A DNA stretch of 64,000 nt from MED-G78 sp964275345 (lineage in GTDB: Bacteria > Pseudomonadota > Gammaproteobacteria > Magnimaribacterales > D2472): assembly GCA_964275345.1 (NCBI GenBank), contig CAXYBK010000003.1:372001-436000 (forward strand). Reading direction: 5' to 3'. The notes under the pieces were generated by a model. It ran no database searches. It was not told where the DNA came from and saw nothing but the letters and a program-made list of their open reading frames with translations. The position numbers were made by a program, and so were the translations under genes. This document shows positions 53,901 through 64,000 of this stretch, piece after piece (positions within the stretch are counted from its first letter, which is position 1; each line of letters starts with the position of its first letter).

Positions 53901-54030
53901 TCTTTTGTTTGCAAGTTTATTCTTTAGGCCTCTAGCATGGGGCATGGTAGTTGGTGTTATTGGTTCATCGATAATCGCTGTTTTTTATATACCAGCTATG
54001 TTTATTTTTCTTAAAAAGATTAAAACTTAA
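50968..54030 (+). CDS. RND-family efflux permease (HAE1/AcrB-like)
   Basis: A 1020-residue inner-membrane pump with two halves, each with six helices and a large periplasmic loop (about 30-330 and 550-850). It begins with FIDRPRILILTLVFILLAG and has the conserved IPRQENPE. The proton-relay helix 4 reads GLLIDNGIIVVEDY, one Asp where AcrB has Asp-Asp; helix 10 reads GLAINDSIVVLS, with an acidic residue where AcrB has a lysine nearby. It expels drugs, bile-like compounds or lipophilic metabolites with protons. It follows the adaptor by 2 bp; TolC at 15-16 kb is the likely outer channel. Confidence 0.93.
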   Translation: MNLVNIFIDRPRILILTLVFILLAGASSYISIPRQENPELAQRWASVIVIDPGSSAARLETQVITKLESGLQEIIEIKELDVNIQAGFAQMLVELKDSVPFDLIEATWSEVLDKISLVEPSLPKSASVELVRSSGPPISVLYALTWKGEGEAPIILMSRLGDELRRKLAFVDNTERTNLFGLADEEVLVEIDTEKLALLNLSLAQVSQAIGNYDSKRPIGKTSDSNNEILLKVKENLLNVSQIKDLPIQVIDGYGVIRLQDIASVSKQPYTPIEDIALSNGKRSVLVEAKASFGQRIDLYVGQADKVANEFRDILPDEIILENIYSESFYTKKMFNTLTNSVLSAIALVLLISFFLLGFRAALIVSAILPFTISMVLIGCRFLEMPLHQTSITGIIIALGLLIDNGIIVVEDYKHRRSSGLEPRDAINKTIHQLVVPLLAATFTTVFAFLPIATGEGSSTEFVGGMAVTVILAITSSLFLALTIVPVMMAYLEKVTFFNKISFNQNGYSNKMLLDKYRALLSWAYYKPRRAMGIALFLPILGFTLFNTLPRDFFPPQDRNMFRVTIELPMNSTALETEKKVYEIREQILKTGIVESDVWFIGRMLPRILYNVVAGDSKTGSNHIAEGVYFSSSFNAMMPILPDLAKQLSKANPDIEVRVDKFYSGPPVFAAIDYAIKGDDPEILQLLGEKLELIISRAPNISSTNAALSSYETNIEIDLNNSNMALSSKQMEAILIELAAANNGIVVGSMLDGNKDLPIRVKSLGGVNSSIENIGMLTLSGPASLDYVESFGQTSLTRTSEFIQRNNGEKKNSVQGKIWTGTLASGVESSIKDDIEDFRESLPSGYTLDADGEATEAAESQGQIISSAGIFFVLIIIGLVAALNSFTQAGIILSVAILCVGLSFVGLVVGQQNYGFIATVGAIGLAGLAINDSIVVLSHIKEEAEKVALTKAQLVEIVIRSTRHVLTTSATTIGGFLPLLFASLFFRPLAWGMVVGVIGSSIIAVFYIPAMFIFLKKIKT

Positions 54031-54113
54031 TTATCTCTGCATATTTCGAGTTTTTAGCCTGTTAAAAAAAAATAATTCTGACATACTACACGCCCTTAAT
54101 ATACAGAATTCAC

Positions 54114-54485
54114 ATGAATCAAAGAGAAGAAACAGCAAACGCCAAAATAAAGCATGTGTTAGATCACTCTATATATGATCAAGATATAGCTGATTCAATG
54201 AGGTATTTTCAAGAAACTGCCTATAGATTCCATTTTCTTTTAGCCTTTATGTACGAAATAATTAAAGGAAAAGAATTCACTCAAGAAGATGCAATTCAAG
54301 TGGTGCCAGGAAAAATTGCGTCAAGAGCAACTAGAGTAACTGAACTTAAAAAAGCTGTAAAAGCTGGCTTTATTATTGAGGAACGCTCAATCAAAGATAA
54401 AAGAGCAAGATTATATAAACCTTCAGATGAAATGCTTAATGATTTTCTTAATCTTTGTGACGGAGTTTTCTTTCCAGAGCTATAA
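54114..54485 (+). CDS. Winged-helix (MarR-like) DNA-binding protein
   Basis: A 123-residue protein with a helical N-terminal part and a probable winged helix (about 48-112): TQEDAIQVVPGKIASRATRVTELKKAVKAGFI then the basic wing EERSIKDKRARLY. The layout is MarR-like, but I cannot place it in a named family. It lies 83 bp after the RND gene on the same strand with its own upstream gap, so it may control a nearby gene or itself. Real gene by length, frame and ending just before convergent bamD; function not assigned. Confidence 0.62.
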   Translation: MNQREETANAKIKHVLDHSIYDQDIADSMRYFQETAYRFHFLLAFMYEIIKGKEFTQEDAIQVVPGKIASRATRVTELKKAVKAGFIIEERSIKDKRARLYKPSDEMLNDFLNLCDGVFFPEL

Positions 54486-54492
54486 GATTTAT

Positions 54493-55314
54493 TTACGAAC
54501 CAGAGCTCGGGCTCATGCCAATAATTGACTTCCAGGACCAAGTGTTATTCTGAGAAGAATTGTTTTCAAATTTAGATGCATTTAGTGCAATAATATTTTG
54601 AGTATCTTCATACAGTTCGGAATATCCTAATGCCTGATAGGATAATGATAATATCTTAAGCGCTCTTAATGTTTCACTTGAATTAGGTATATTCTCAATT
54701 ACATAATTTGCTCGCCTAATAGCTGCTACATATGCTTTTCTTTTAACATAATAATCTGCTGCAGCTAGTTCGCCACTTGCTATAAGATTTCTTAAATAAA
54801 CAATTCTTTGATTTGCATAGGGCGCATATTGACTATCAGGAAATCTTGTAAGAAATTCTGTGAGTTCTGAAAAAGAATCTTTAGCACCTGATATATCACG
54901 GGTAGACAAGTCAGTTCCGATAATTCTAACCATGAAACCTTTGTCTGCGGTAAAGCTTGAAAGACCTTTCATAAAATAAGCGTAATCTATATTTGGATGT
55001 CTTGGATGTAATCTAATAAATCTTTCTGCACTTGAATGAGATGCTTCATTCTCTGAATTCATGAAATATGCATAAATTAGCTCTACTTGTGCCTGCTCTG
55101 AATATTTACCAAAAGGATACTGACTTTCTATTCGAGTAAGTGAATCAATGGCGCCAAAATAATTACCAGCTTTCATTCTTCTCTGCGCTTGGTCATAATA
55201 TATTTTCTCAGGTCGCTCAATTTCTTGAGGGTCACTATTACACCCAGATAGTATTAATGAAGAAGCAATAACACTTATACTGAGATAAATGATAGAAAAA
55301 GTTTTTTTATTCAT
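54493..55314 (-). CDS. bamD: Outer-membrane protein assembly lipoprotein BamD
   Basis: A 273-residue lipoprotein. The signal peptide ends in LILSGC (about 20-25). Five TPR-like helical repeats follow, with EKIYYDQAQRRMKAGNYFGAI, RIESQYPFGKYSEQAQVELIYAYF and RFIRLHPRHPNIDYAYFMKGL, which are specific to BamD (YfiO). It is the essential partner of BamA in inserting outer-membrane barrels. Divergent from rluD, as in other gammaproteobacteria, with 76 bp between them. Confidence 0.94.
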   Translation of the reverse strand: MNKKTFSIIYLSISVIASSLILSGCNSDPQEIERPEKIYYDQAQRRMKAGNYFGAIDSLTRIESQYPFGKYSEQAQVELIYAYFMNSENEASHSSAERFIRLHPRHPNIDYAYFMKGLSSFTADKGFMVRIIGTDLSTRDISGAKDSFSELTEFLTRFPDSQYAPYANQRIVYLRNLIASGELAAADYYVKRKAYVAAIRRANYVIENIPNSSETLRALKILSLSYQALGYSELYEDTQNIIALNASKFENNSSQNNTWSWKSIIGMSPSSGS

Positions 55315-55390
55315 AATGAGTATTTTACATTTATTATTGGTAATTAAGTTTAAATTTATTATTTAGATAAAAAAAATTTACTAAAGTTCA

Positions 55391-56293
55391 ATGACAAATT
55401 TATTAAAAGTTTTAGAAAGTGACAATAAAATGCGATTAGATATCGTAGCTGCAAGAATGTTTCCAGATTTTTCTAGAACTCAATTAAAAAAATGGATTAT
55501 TCAAGGCAGAGTATTAGTAAATGGTGAAATATGTGCTCCTAAAGATTGAGTCTATGAGGGCGATGAGATAGAAATTGATCCTATTAAAGAAATTAAAGTT
55601 TCATGGGAGCCAGAAAATATTGAATTTGAAGTTTGTTATGAAGAAGAAGATTTTCTTATTGTAAACAAGCCATTTGGATTAGTAATGCATCCTGGATCTG
55701 GTTGTTATAATGGCACTCTAGCTAATGGATTATTATACAAATACCCTCAACTGATAAATTTACCAAGAAGTGGCATAGTTCATCGTTTAGATAAAGATAC
55801 TTCAGGCGTTTTGGTAGTGGCCAAAACTGAATCATTTAGAAATTATTTCATTCAAGAAATGCAAGAAAGAAAAGTCACTAAAAAATATATAGCTATTTCA
55901 GTAGGAGAGACAATTGGAAGTTTTGAGATAAATGAACCAATTGGAAGAGATCCAAAAAATAGAACAAAGATGTCAGTAAGGCATGATGGCAAAGAGTCTA
56001 TTTCATTCATAAAATTAATTAATAAATATAATGGATATGCTTTATTAGATGTTTTAATTGAAACAGGAAGAACTCATCAAATAAGGGTTCATCTTGCCTC
56101 AAAGAATTTACCCATTATTGGAGATTCAACTTATAACTCAAGAAAAAAGATTGCTAAAAATTCATCACCAGAATTAGTAAAATGCATTCGTGAATTCCCA
56201 AGACAAGCTCTTCATGCTGCTCATATTTCTTTTTGTCATCATAAATCAAAAGAGATATTTGAATGGTCAGTTGAAGATGCCTACAAGACATGA
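55391..56293 (+). pseudogene. rluD: 23S rRNA pseudouridine synthase RluD interrupted by an in-frame TGA
   Basis: An ATG at 55391 opens an RluD reading frame with an S4 domain (MRLDIVAARMFPDFSRTQLK, RVLVNGE). A TGA at 55547-55549 (codon 53) then interrupts it, and the same frame continues without shift: VYEGDEIEI, LIVNKPFGLVMHPGSG, IVHRLDKDTSGVLVVAKT with the catalytic Asp, ETGRTHQIRVHL. Total 300 codons plus stop, normal length. RluD modifies helix 69 uridines 1911, 1915 and 1917. The stop is at a linker position that is usually Lys or Arg, so a single base change (AGA or CGA to TGA) explains it. A true null, readthrough or a sequence error are all possible. The next in-frame ATG, at 55685, would lose the S4 domain and the first strand. 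Confidence 0.8.
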
Positions 56294-56409
56294 AAAACTA
56301 GAAGAACTATTATTGCAGGTTAATTTTGGTACAAAGAATATTACAAAAGACTTGTTTTTTGCATCATAAAATAATATAAACCTCATTCTTATAGATTTTT
56401 TAGGTCCAA

Positions 56410-58146
56410 GTGAAACTTTCTGGCGGCGACATGTTAATGAGGGCCCTTCGTGAAGAAGGAGTCAAGTTTATCTTTGGTTATCCAGGGGGCGCAGCCCTGC
56501 ACATCTATGATGCAATTTTCAGACAGAAAAAAATTGAACATATCTTAGTAAGGCATGAGCAAGGTGCTACGCATGCTGCTGATGGTTATGCTCGAGCTAC
56601 GGGCAAGCCAGGTGTTGTTTTTGTTACTTCAGGACCTGGAGCAACAAATGCTATTACTGGTTTAGCAACTGCATTTATGGATTCTATTCCTTTAATAGTT
56701 GTATCTGGTCAAGTTGCTAGTCACTTAATTGGAACAGATTCTTTTCAGGAGACCGATATGATCGGTGTATCCCGACCAATTGTTAAACACAGCTATATTG
56801 TCCAGAGAACAGAAGATATACCATCAATTATTAATGAAGCATTTCATATCGCGACTACGGGTAGACCTGGACCAGTTGTTATAGATATTCCAAAGGATAT
56901 AACTGCTCCAGAAAATAAATTTGAATATAAAAAACCTGCAAAGGTAAGCTTGAGATCATATCAACCAAAGGTTCACCCACATCCGGGTCAGATCAAGAAA
57001 GCTGCTAAAGCGATTCTATCTTCTGAAAGACCAGTTATATATGCAGGAGGTGGAGCAATTATGGGTAATGCTTCAACTCAGCTAAAAGCATTAAATAAAA
57101 TACTTAATGTTCCTGTAACAAATACATTAATGGGTTTAGGAGTCTATCCTGCAACTGATAAGCATTTCATGGGCATGCTAGGAATGCATGGCACATACCA
57201 AGCAAACATGGCAATGCATAATGCTGACCTGATTTTAGCAATTGGTGCACGTTTTGATGATCGTATTACTAATACACCATCAAAATTTGCTCCGGATGCA
57301 AGAATTATTCACATAGATGTAGATCCAGCTTCCATATCAAAAATCATTAATGCAGATATTCCAATTGTTGGACAAGTTAAGGAATCACTTGATGCGCTTA
57401 TTAAAGAGATCAAAAGATCTAAAATAAAAATAGACTCGGAAGCTATTAGTAAATGGAATGATCAAATTAAAGAATGGAGAAGATTGCATGGCTTGGATCA
57501 TGAAATGTATTTAAAAAAATCTAAATCTAAATTAATCATGCCTCAAGAAGTAGTTCAACAAGTATATAAAGTAACTAAAGGGGACGCTTATGTAACTTCT
57601 GATGTGGGACAACATCAGATGTTCGCAGCTCAATATTATCATTTTGACAAACCAAGACGCTGGATTAATTCTGGAGGGCTTGGAACTATGGGCTTTGGTC
57701 TGCCTTCAGCTATGGGAGTTAAATTAGCATTTCCAAATAAAGAAGTTGTTTGTATTACAGGCGAAGGAAGTATTCAAATGTGCATCCAAGAATTATCAAC
57801 ATGCTTACAATATGGCCTCCCAGTAAAGATTATTAATATAAATAATCAAGCTCTTGGAATGGTTAGGCAGTGGCAAGATATGAACTATAGCGGAAGACAT
57901 GCAGCAAGCACATATGAAGAATCACTTCCTGATTTTGTTAAATTAACTGAAGCTTATGGCCATAAAGGATTTAAGGTAACTCAAAGGAATAAGCTGGGAC
58001 CAACATTAGAAAAAGCGTTTGCCTTAAAAGATCAACTTGTTTTTGTTGATGTCTATGTTGATCAATCGGAACATGTTTATCCGATGCTTGTCTCTCCAAA
58101 TGGGAGCATGCAGGATATGTGGTTATCAAGGGGCAAAAAAACATGA
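56410..58146 (+). CDS. ilvI: Acetolactate synthase large subunit
   Basis: A 578-residue thiamine-diphosphate enzyme, first in valine/leucine and isoleucine synthesis. FGYPGGAALHIYDA and HEQGATHAADGYAR include the conserved Glu that activates the cofactor. The TPP-Mg motif is GEGSIQMCIQELSTC to INNQALGMVRQWQ. GTG start. It overlaps ilvH by ATGA. It depends on TPP, linking it to the thiamine operon at 4-7.5 kb. The 116 bp before it hold no recognised element; an attenuator was looked for and not found. Confidence 0.96.
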   Translation: MKLSGGDMLMRALREEGVKFIFGYPGGAALHIYDAIFRQKKIEHILVRHEQGATHAADGYARATGKPGVVFVTSGPGATNAITGLATAFMDSIPLIVVSGQVASHLIGTDSFQETDMIGVSRPIVKHSYIVQRTEDIPSIINEAFHIATTGRPGPVVIDIPKDITAPENKFEYKKPAKVSLRSYQPKVHPHPGQIKKAAKAILSSERPVIYAGGGAIMGNASTQLKALNKILNVPVTNTLMGLGVYPATDKHFMGMLGMHGTYQANMAMHNADLILAIGARFDDRITNTPSKFAPDARIIHIDVDPASISKIINADIPIVGQVKESLDALIKEIKRSKIKIDSEAISKWNDQIKEWRRLHGLDHEMYLKKSKSKLIMPQEVVQQVYKVTKGDAYVTSDVGQHQMFAAQYYHFDKPRRWINSGGLGTMGFGLPSAMGVKLAFPNKEVVCITGEGSIQMCIQELSTCLQYGLPVKIININNQALGMVRQWQDMNYSGRHAASTYEESLPDFVKLTEAYGHKGFKVTQRNKLGPTLEKAFALKDQLVFVDVYVDQSEHVYPMLVSPNGSMQDMWLSRGKKT

Positions 58147-58631
58147 AAAGAGTTTTAGCCATGCTTGTTGAAAATAAGCCAGGCGCTCTTGCAAGAGTAG
58201 TTGGACTGTTTCATCAAAGAGGATATAACATTGAGTCATTAAATGTAGCTCCGGTTGATGATGGCTCTTATTCAAGATTAACAGTTACAACAAGAGGAAC
58301 TGAATCTGCTGTCGAGCAGATCATGAAACAAATTAATAAGCTCATTGATATTATTAAAGTTGCTGACTTAACTGAGGGTGATCATCATGAGCTTGAACTT
58401 GCTTTGATTAAAATATCCAAAGTGAATGATTTAAATAATATTAAAAAAAGTATTAAATCACTGAATGGAAAAGTGTTAAAGAATGATGAAACTACATGTG
58501 TTATTTCTGTAACTGGGACCTCTATTGATATAAATAATCTTTTAAAAAACTTAAAGAAAAATAAAATTATTGAAATTGTTAGATCTGGAAGCATAGGACT
58601 TCATGAGTCTAACAAAACATTAACTATCTAA
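58143..58631 (+). CDS. ilvH: Acetolactate synthase small (regulatory) subunit
   Basis: A 162-residue regulatory subunit with an ACT domain at the start (VLAMLVENKPGALARVVGLFHQRGYNIESLNVAP) and a second ferredoxin-like domain. It binds valine for feedback control of IlvI. I chose the ATG at 58143 which overlaps the ilvI stop (ATGA); an upstream in-frame start at 58119 would add eight residues inside ilvI and is not needed. Confidence 0.95.
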   Translation: MKRVLAMLVENKPGALARVVGLFHQRGYNIESLNVAPVDDGSYSRLTVTTRGTESAVEQIMKQINKLIDIIKVADLTEGDHHELELALIKISKVNDLNNIKKSIKSLNGKVLKNDETTCVISVTGTSIDINNLLKNLKKNKIIEIVRSGSIGLHESNKTLTI

Positions 58632-58643
58632 TAGGAAAAGAAA

Positions 58644-59687
58644 ATGAAAATTTATTATGACGATGATGCTAATTTAGATATTGTAAAAGGTATGAGAGTT
58701 GCCATTATTGGATATGGATCTCAAGGGCACGCCCATGCAAATAATCTCAATGATTCAGGAGTTAATGTTGTAGTTGGTCTTAGAAGTGGTTCTACTTCTT
58801 GGAACAAAGCAGAGGAAGCTGGTTTAAAAGTTGCAACAGTCGAAGATGCTGTGAGTGAATCTGATTTAGTTATGATTCTTGCACCTGATGAATTTCAAAA
58901 AGATATATTTGAAAAACAAATTCAAACCAATCTTAAGAATGGAGCAATTTTAGCTTTTGCACATGGTTTTAATATTCATTTTAAAAAAATAATTCCTGAT
59001 GACTCAACAAGCGTAATTATGATTGCTCCAAAGGGACCAGGCCATACTGTTAGAAGCACCTATATTGATAATGGAGGAGTGCCCTCACTCATTGCAATAT
59101 TTAAAGATGCTATTTCAGATAAACCTTATACAGCAAAAGATGTTGCTCTTTCTTATGCTAAAGCAAATGGAGGAACAAGAGCCGGCGTCTTAGAAACCTC
59201 CTTTAAAGAAGAAACAGAAACAGATTTATTTGGTGAGCAAGCAGTTTTATGTGGAGGAATGACCGCATTAATTAAAGCTGGCTATGAAACATTAGTGGAA
59301 GGTGGATATAGTCCTGAGATGGCATATTTTGAATGCCTACATGAAACTAAATTAATTGTTGATCTTATCCATGAAGGTGGAATTGCAAATATGCATTACT
59401 CAATTTCAAATACTGCTGAGTATGGTGATTATGTTAGTGGCCCAAAGGTCATAACAGAAGATACTAAAATTGCCATGAAAGGTATTTTAGAAAATATTCA
59501 GTCAGGAAATTTTGCAAATCAGTTTCTAGATGACTGTCGTCAAAGCAATGATGGATCAGGCGGTCCAGTAATGAAAAGCAACAGAGAAGCTACAAAAAAT
59601 CACTCAATTGAGGCTGTTGGATCAGAGCTTAGATCCAAGATGAAATTCTTAAATAATAAGAAATTAGTAGACAAAGAAATTAATTAA
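58644..59687 (+). CDS. ilvC: Ketol-acid reductoisomerase
   Basis: A 347-residue class I enzyme that isomerises and reduces acetolactate. NADPH site GYGSQGHAHANNLNDSG, PKGPGHTVR, and the Mg-binding ETETDLFGEQAVLCGG with the later YSISNTAEYGDY segment are conserved. The length fits class I, not the duplicated E. coli class II form. It lies 12 bp after ilvH. Only AT-rich sequence, no clear terminator, separates it from the rRNA promoter. Confidence 0.97.
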   Translation: MKIYYDDDANLDIVKGMRVAIIGYGSQGHAHANNLNDSGVNVVVGLRSGSTSWNKAEEAGLKVATVEDAVSESDLVMILAPDEFQKDIFEKQIQTNLKNGAILAFAHGFNIHFKKIIPDDSTSVIMIAPKGPGHTVRSTYIDNGGVPSLIAIFKDAISDKPYTAKDVALSYAKANGGTRAGVLETSFKEETETDLFGEQAVLCGGMTALIKAGYETLVEGGYSPEMAYFECLHETKLIVDLIHEGGIANMHYSISNTAEYGDYVSGPKVITEDTKIAMKGILENIQSGNFANQFLDDCRQSNDGSGGPVMKSNREATKNHSIEAVGSELRSKMKFLNNKKLVDKEIN

Positions 59688-59706
59688 AAATTAATTTAAA
59701 AAAAGG

Positions 59707-59735
59707 TATCTTCTTCCTTATAACTTCGTTAGAAT
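59707..59735 (+). promoter_or_regulatory. Probable rRNA operon promoter
   Basis: TAGAAT at 59730-59735 is followed by the GC-rich stretch ACGCGTCCG, as at stringently controlled rRNA promoters. A poor -35 (TATCTT, 17 bp upstream) is preceded by an AT-rich tract (about 59684-59705) that could be an UP element. Confidence 0.45.
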
Positions 59736-59758
59736 ACGCGTCCGTCCTCAGAGGCGGT

Positions 59759-59771
59759 TGTTCTTTAAAAA
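59759..59771 (+). promoter_or_regulatory. rRNA leader boxA antitermination site
   Basis: TGTTCTTTAAAAA matches the NusB/NusE boxA (TGCTCTTTAACAA) at 10 or 11 of 13 positions and lies between the predicted promoter and 16S rRNA, the expected place. Confidence 0.7.
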
Positions 59772-59772
59772 T

Positions 59773-59795
59773 ATTTGGTTACTCGTGTGGGTGTT
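59773..59795 (+). promoter_or_regulatory. 5' arm of the pre-16S RNase III processing stem
   Basis: These 23 bases (core ACTCGTGTGGG) pair fully, with two G-U pairs, to 61405-61427 (core CCCACACGAGT) on the far side of 16S rRNA. This is the standard precursor stem cut by RNase III. Confidence 0.85.
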
Positions 59796-59853
59796 CAAAA
59801 TACGAGAAAAAATAATTTAGATTTTTTATAAAAATCAACAAAAACATGATAAT

Positions 59854-61387
<1,534 letters not shown>

Positions 61388-61404
61388 ACGATATTTCGGT
61401 TTTA

Positions 61405-61427
61405 AACGCCCACACGAGTAATCAAAT
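61405..61427 (+). promoter_or_regulatory. 3' arm of the pre-16S RNase III processing stem
   Basis: Complement of 59773-59795, lying 17 nt after the mature 16S end; all 23 positions pair, counting two G-U pairs. Confidence 0.85.
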
Positions 61428-61478
61428 ATAAATAAAGAACATACTGATATGTAAAATTTTTGGTATGTAATTTTCTAG

Positions 61479-61498
61479 TATGTACATTTATGTACATA
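61479..61498. repeat. Perfect palindrome in the 16S-23S spacer
   Basis: Two 9-bp arms TATGTACAT and ATGTACATA with TT between. The preceding 40 bp contain further TATGTA copies, so the spacer may have grown by short duplications. Role unknown. Confidence 0.6.
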
Positions 61499-61578
61499 TA
61501 AGATCACTGCAATTTAATTAGAAAAGTAATTAATATATTTTATTAAGTACTCTCAAAAAGCGAAATAACCTTTTTTAA

Positions 61579-64000
<2,422 letters not shown>

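Larger units (their letters stand above)
61388..61578 (+). other. 16S-23S internal transcribed spacer without tRNA genes
   Basis: A 191-bp AT-rich spacer. It holds the 3' processing arm (61405-61427) and a hairpin-forming palindrome TATGTACAT-TT-ATGTACATA (61479-61498). No tRNA-Ile or tRNA-Ala is present: there is no stretch able to form a cloverleaf. Confidence 0.9.

Noticed and set aside
55547..55549. TGA in rluD as selenocysteine or reassigned codon
   Set aside because: The position is normally Lys or Arg, no SECIS-like hairpin was apparent, and TGA ends other genes here, including rluD itself.
61388..61578. tRNA-Ile or tRNA-Ala in the 16S-23S spacer
   Set aside because: No GC-rich 70-80-base cloverleaf or TTCGA-type T-loop is found.

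Overview
The window looks like chromosome of a surface-ocean gammaproteobacterium of the SAR86 type. The DNA is AT-rich, genes are packed with 1-26 bp overlaps, and the proteorhodopsin matches, as recalled, the original SAR86 green proteorhodopsin almost residue for residue, including numbering up to about position 210. An rRNA operon lies about 50 kb away in the same window. Cell-wall, haem, topoisomerase IV, branched-chain amino acid and fatty-acid genes are of ordinary gammaproteobacterial kind. I see no prophage, transposon, CRISPR array or tRNA gene. No gene-free stretch exceeds about 260 bp; the longest are 16463-16720, 10739-10965, the 16S-23S spacer and the rRNA leader.

Layout. 1-3.9 kb: end of a prolyl oligopeptidase, an MHS-type transporter, a P19/Tp34-like metal-binding protein and an NAD formate dehydrogenase. 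3.9-7.5 kb: a TPP riboswitch followed by a TonB receptor, a PnuC-type permease and a small-molecule kinase, read here as a thiamine uptake and salvage operon. 7.5-8.1 kb: a small gene encoding an integrase-arm-like domain with a C-terminal membrane anchor, preceded by helically phased repeats. 8.2-13.8 kb: desaturase, nitroreductase, proteorhodopsin, a divergent two-subunit Na+/solute symporter and an SGNH hydrolase. 13.8-26.2 kb: coaD, mutM, tolC, parE-parC, argD-like aminotransferase, PPi-phosphofructokinase, mpl. 26.3-33 kb: elongation and cell-wall operon rsfS-rlmH-mrdA-mrdB-mltB-dacA-dat. 33-39.6 kb, minus strand: dsbD-alpha remnant, aroQ, accB, accC, leuS, lptE, holA. 39.7-49.3 kb: hydrolase plus ABC ATPase, ilvD, hemB, trxA, rho, hemD, hemC, rsmD. 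49.3-54.5 kb: TetR regulator with a divergent RND efflux pair. 54.5-59.7 kb: bamD, an interrupted rluD, ilvI-ilvH-ilvC. 59.7-64 kb: rRNA operon with no tRNA in the spacer; 23S is cut by the window end.

The most useful regulatory observations join distant parts. A 19-bp palindrome occurs twice in the promoter between the TetR gene and the RND pump, and once more, nearly identical, over a promoter 33 kb away in front of tolC. This suggests one regulator controls a complete tripartite pump. A perfect 7-1-7 Fur-like palindrome lies in front of proteorhodopsin. The gene at 7536-8000 and its repeat array is the best candidate for an undescribed element. Other oddities are an in-frame TGA in rluD, a DsbD reduced to its N-terminal domain at the usual dsbD locus, and a LysM domain inside the MltB fold.
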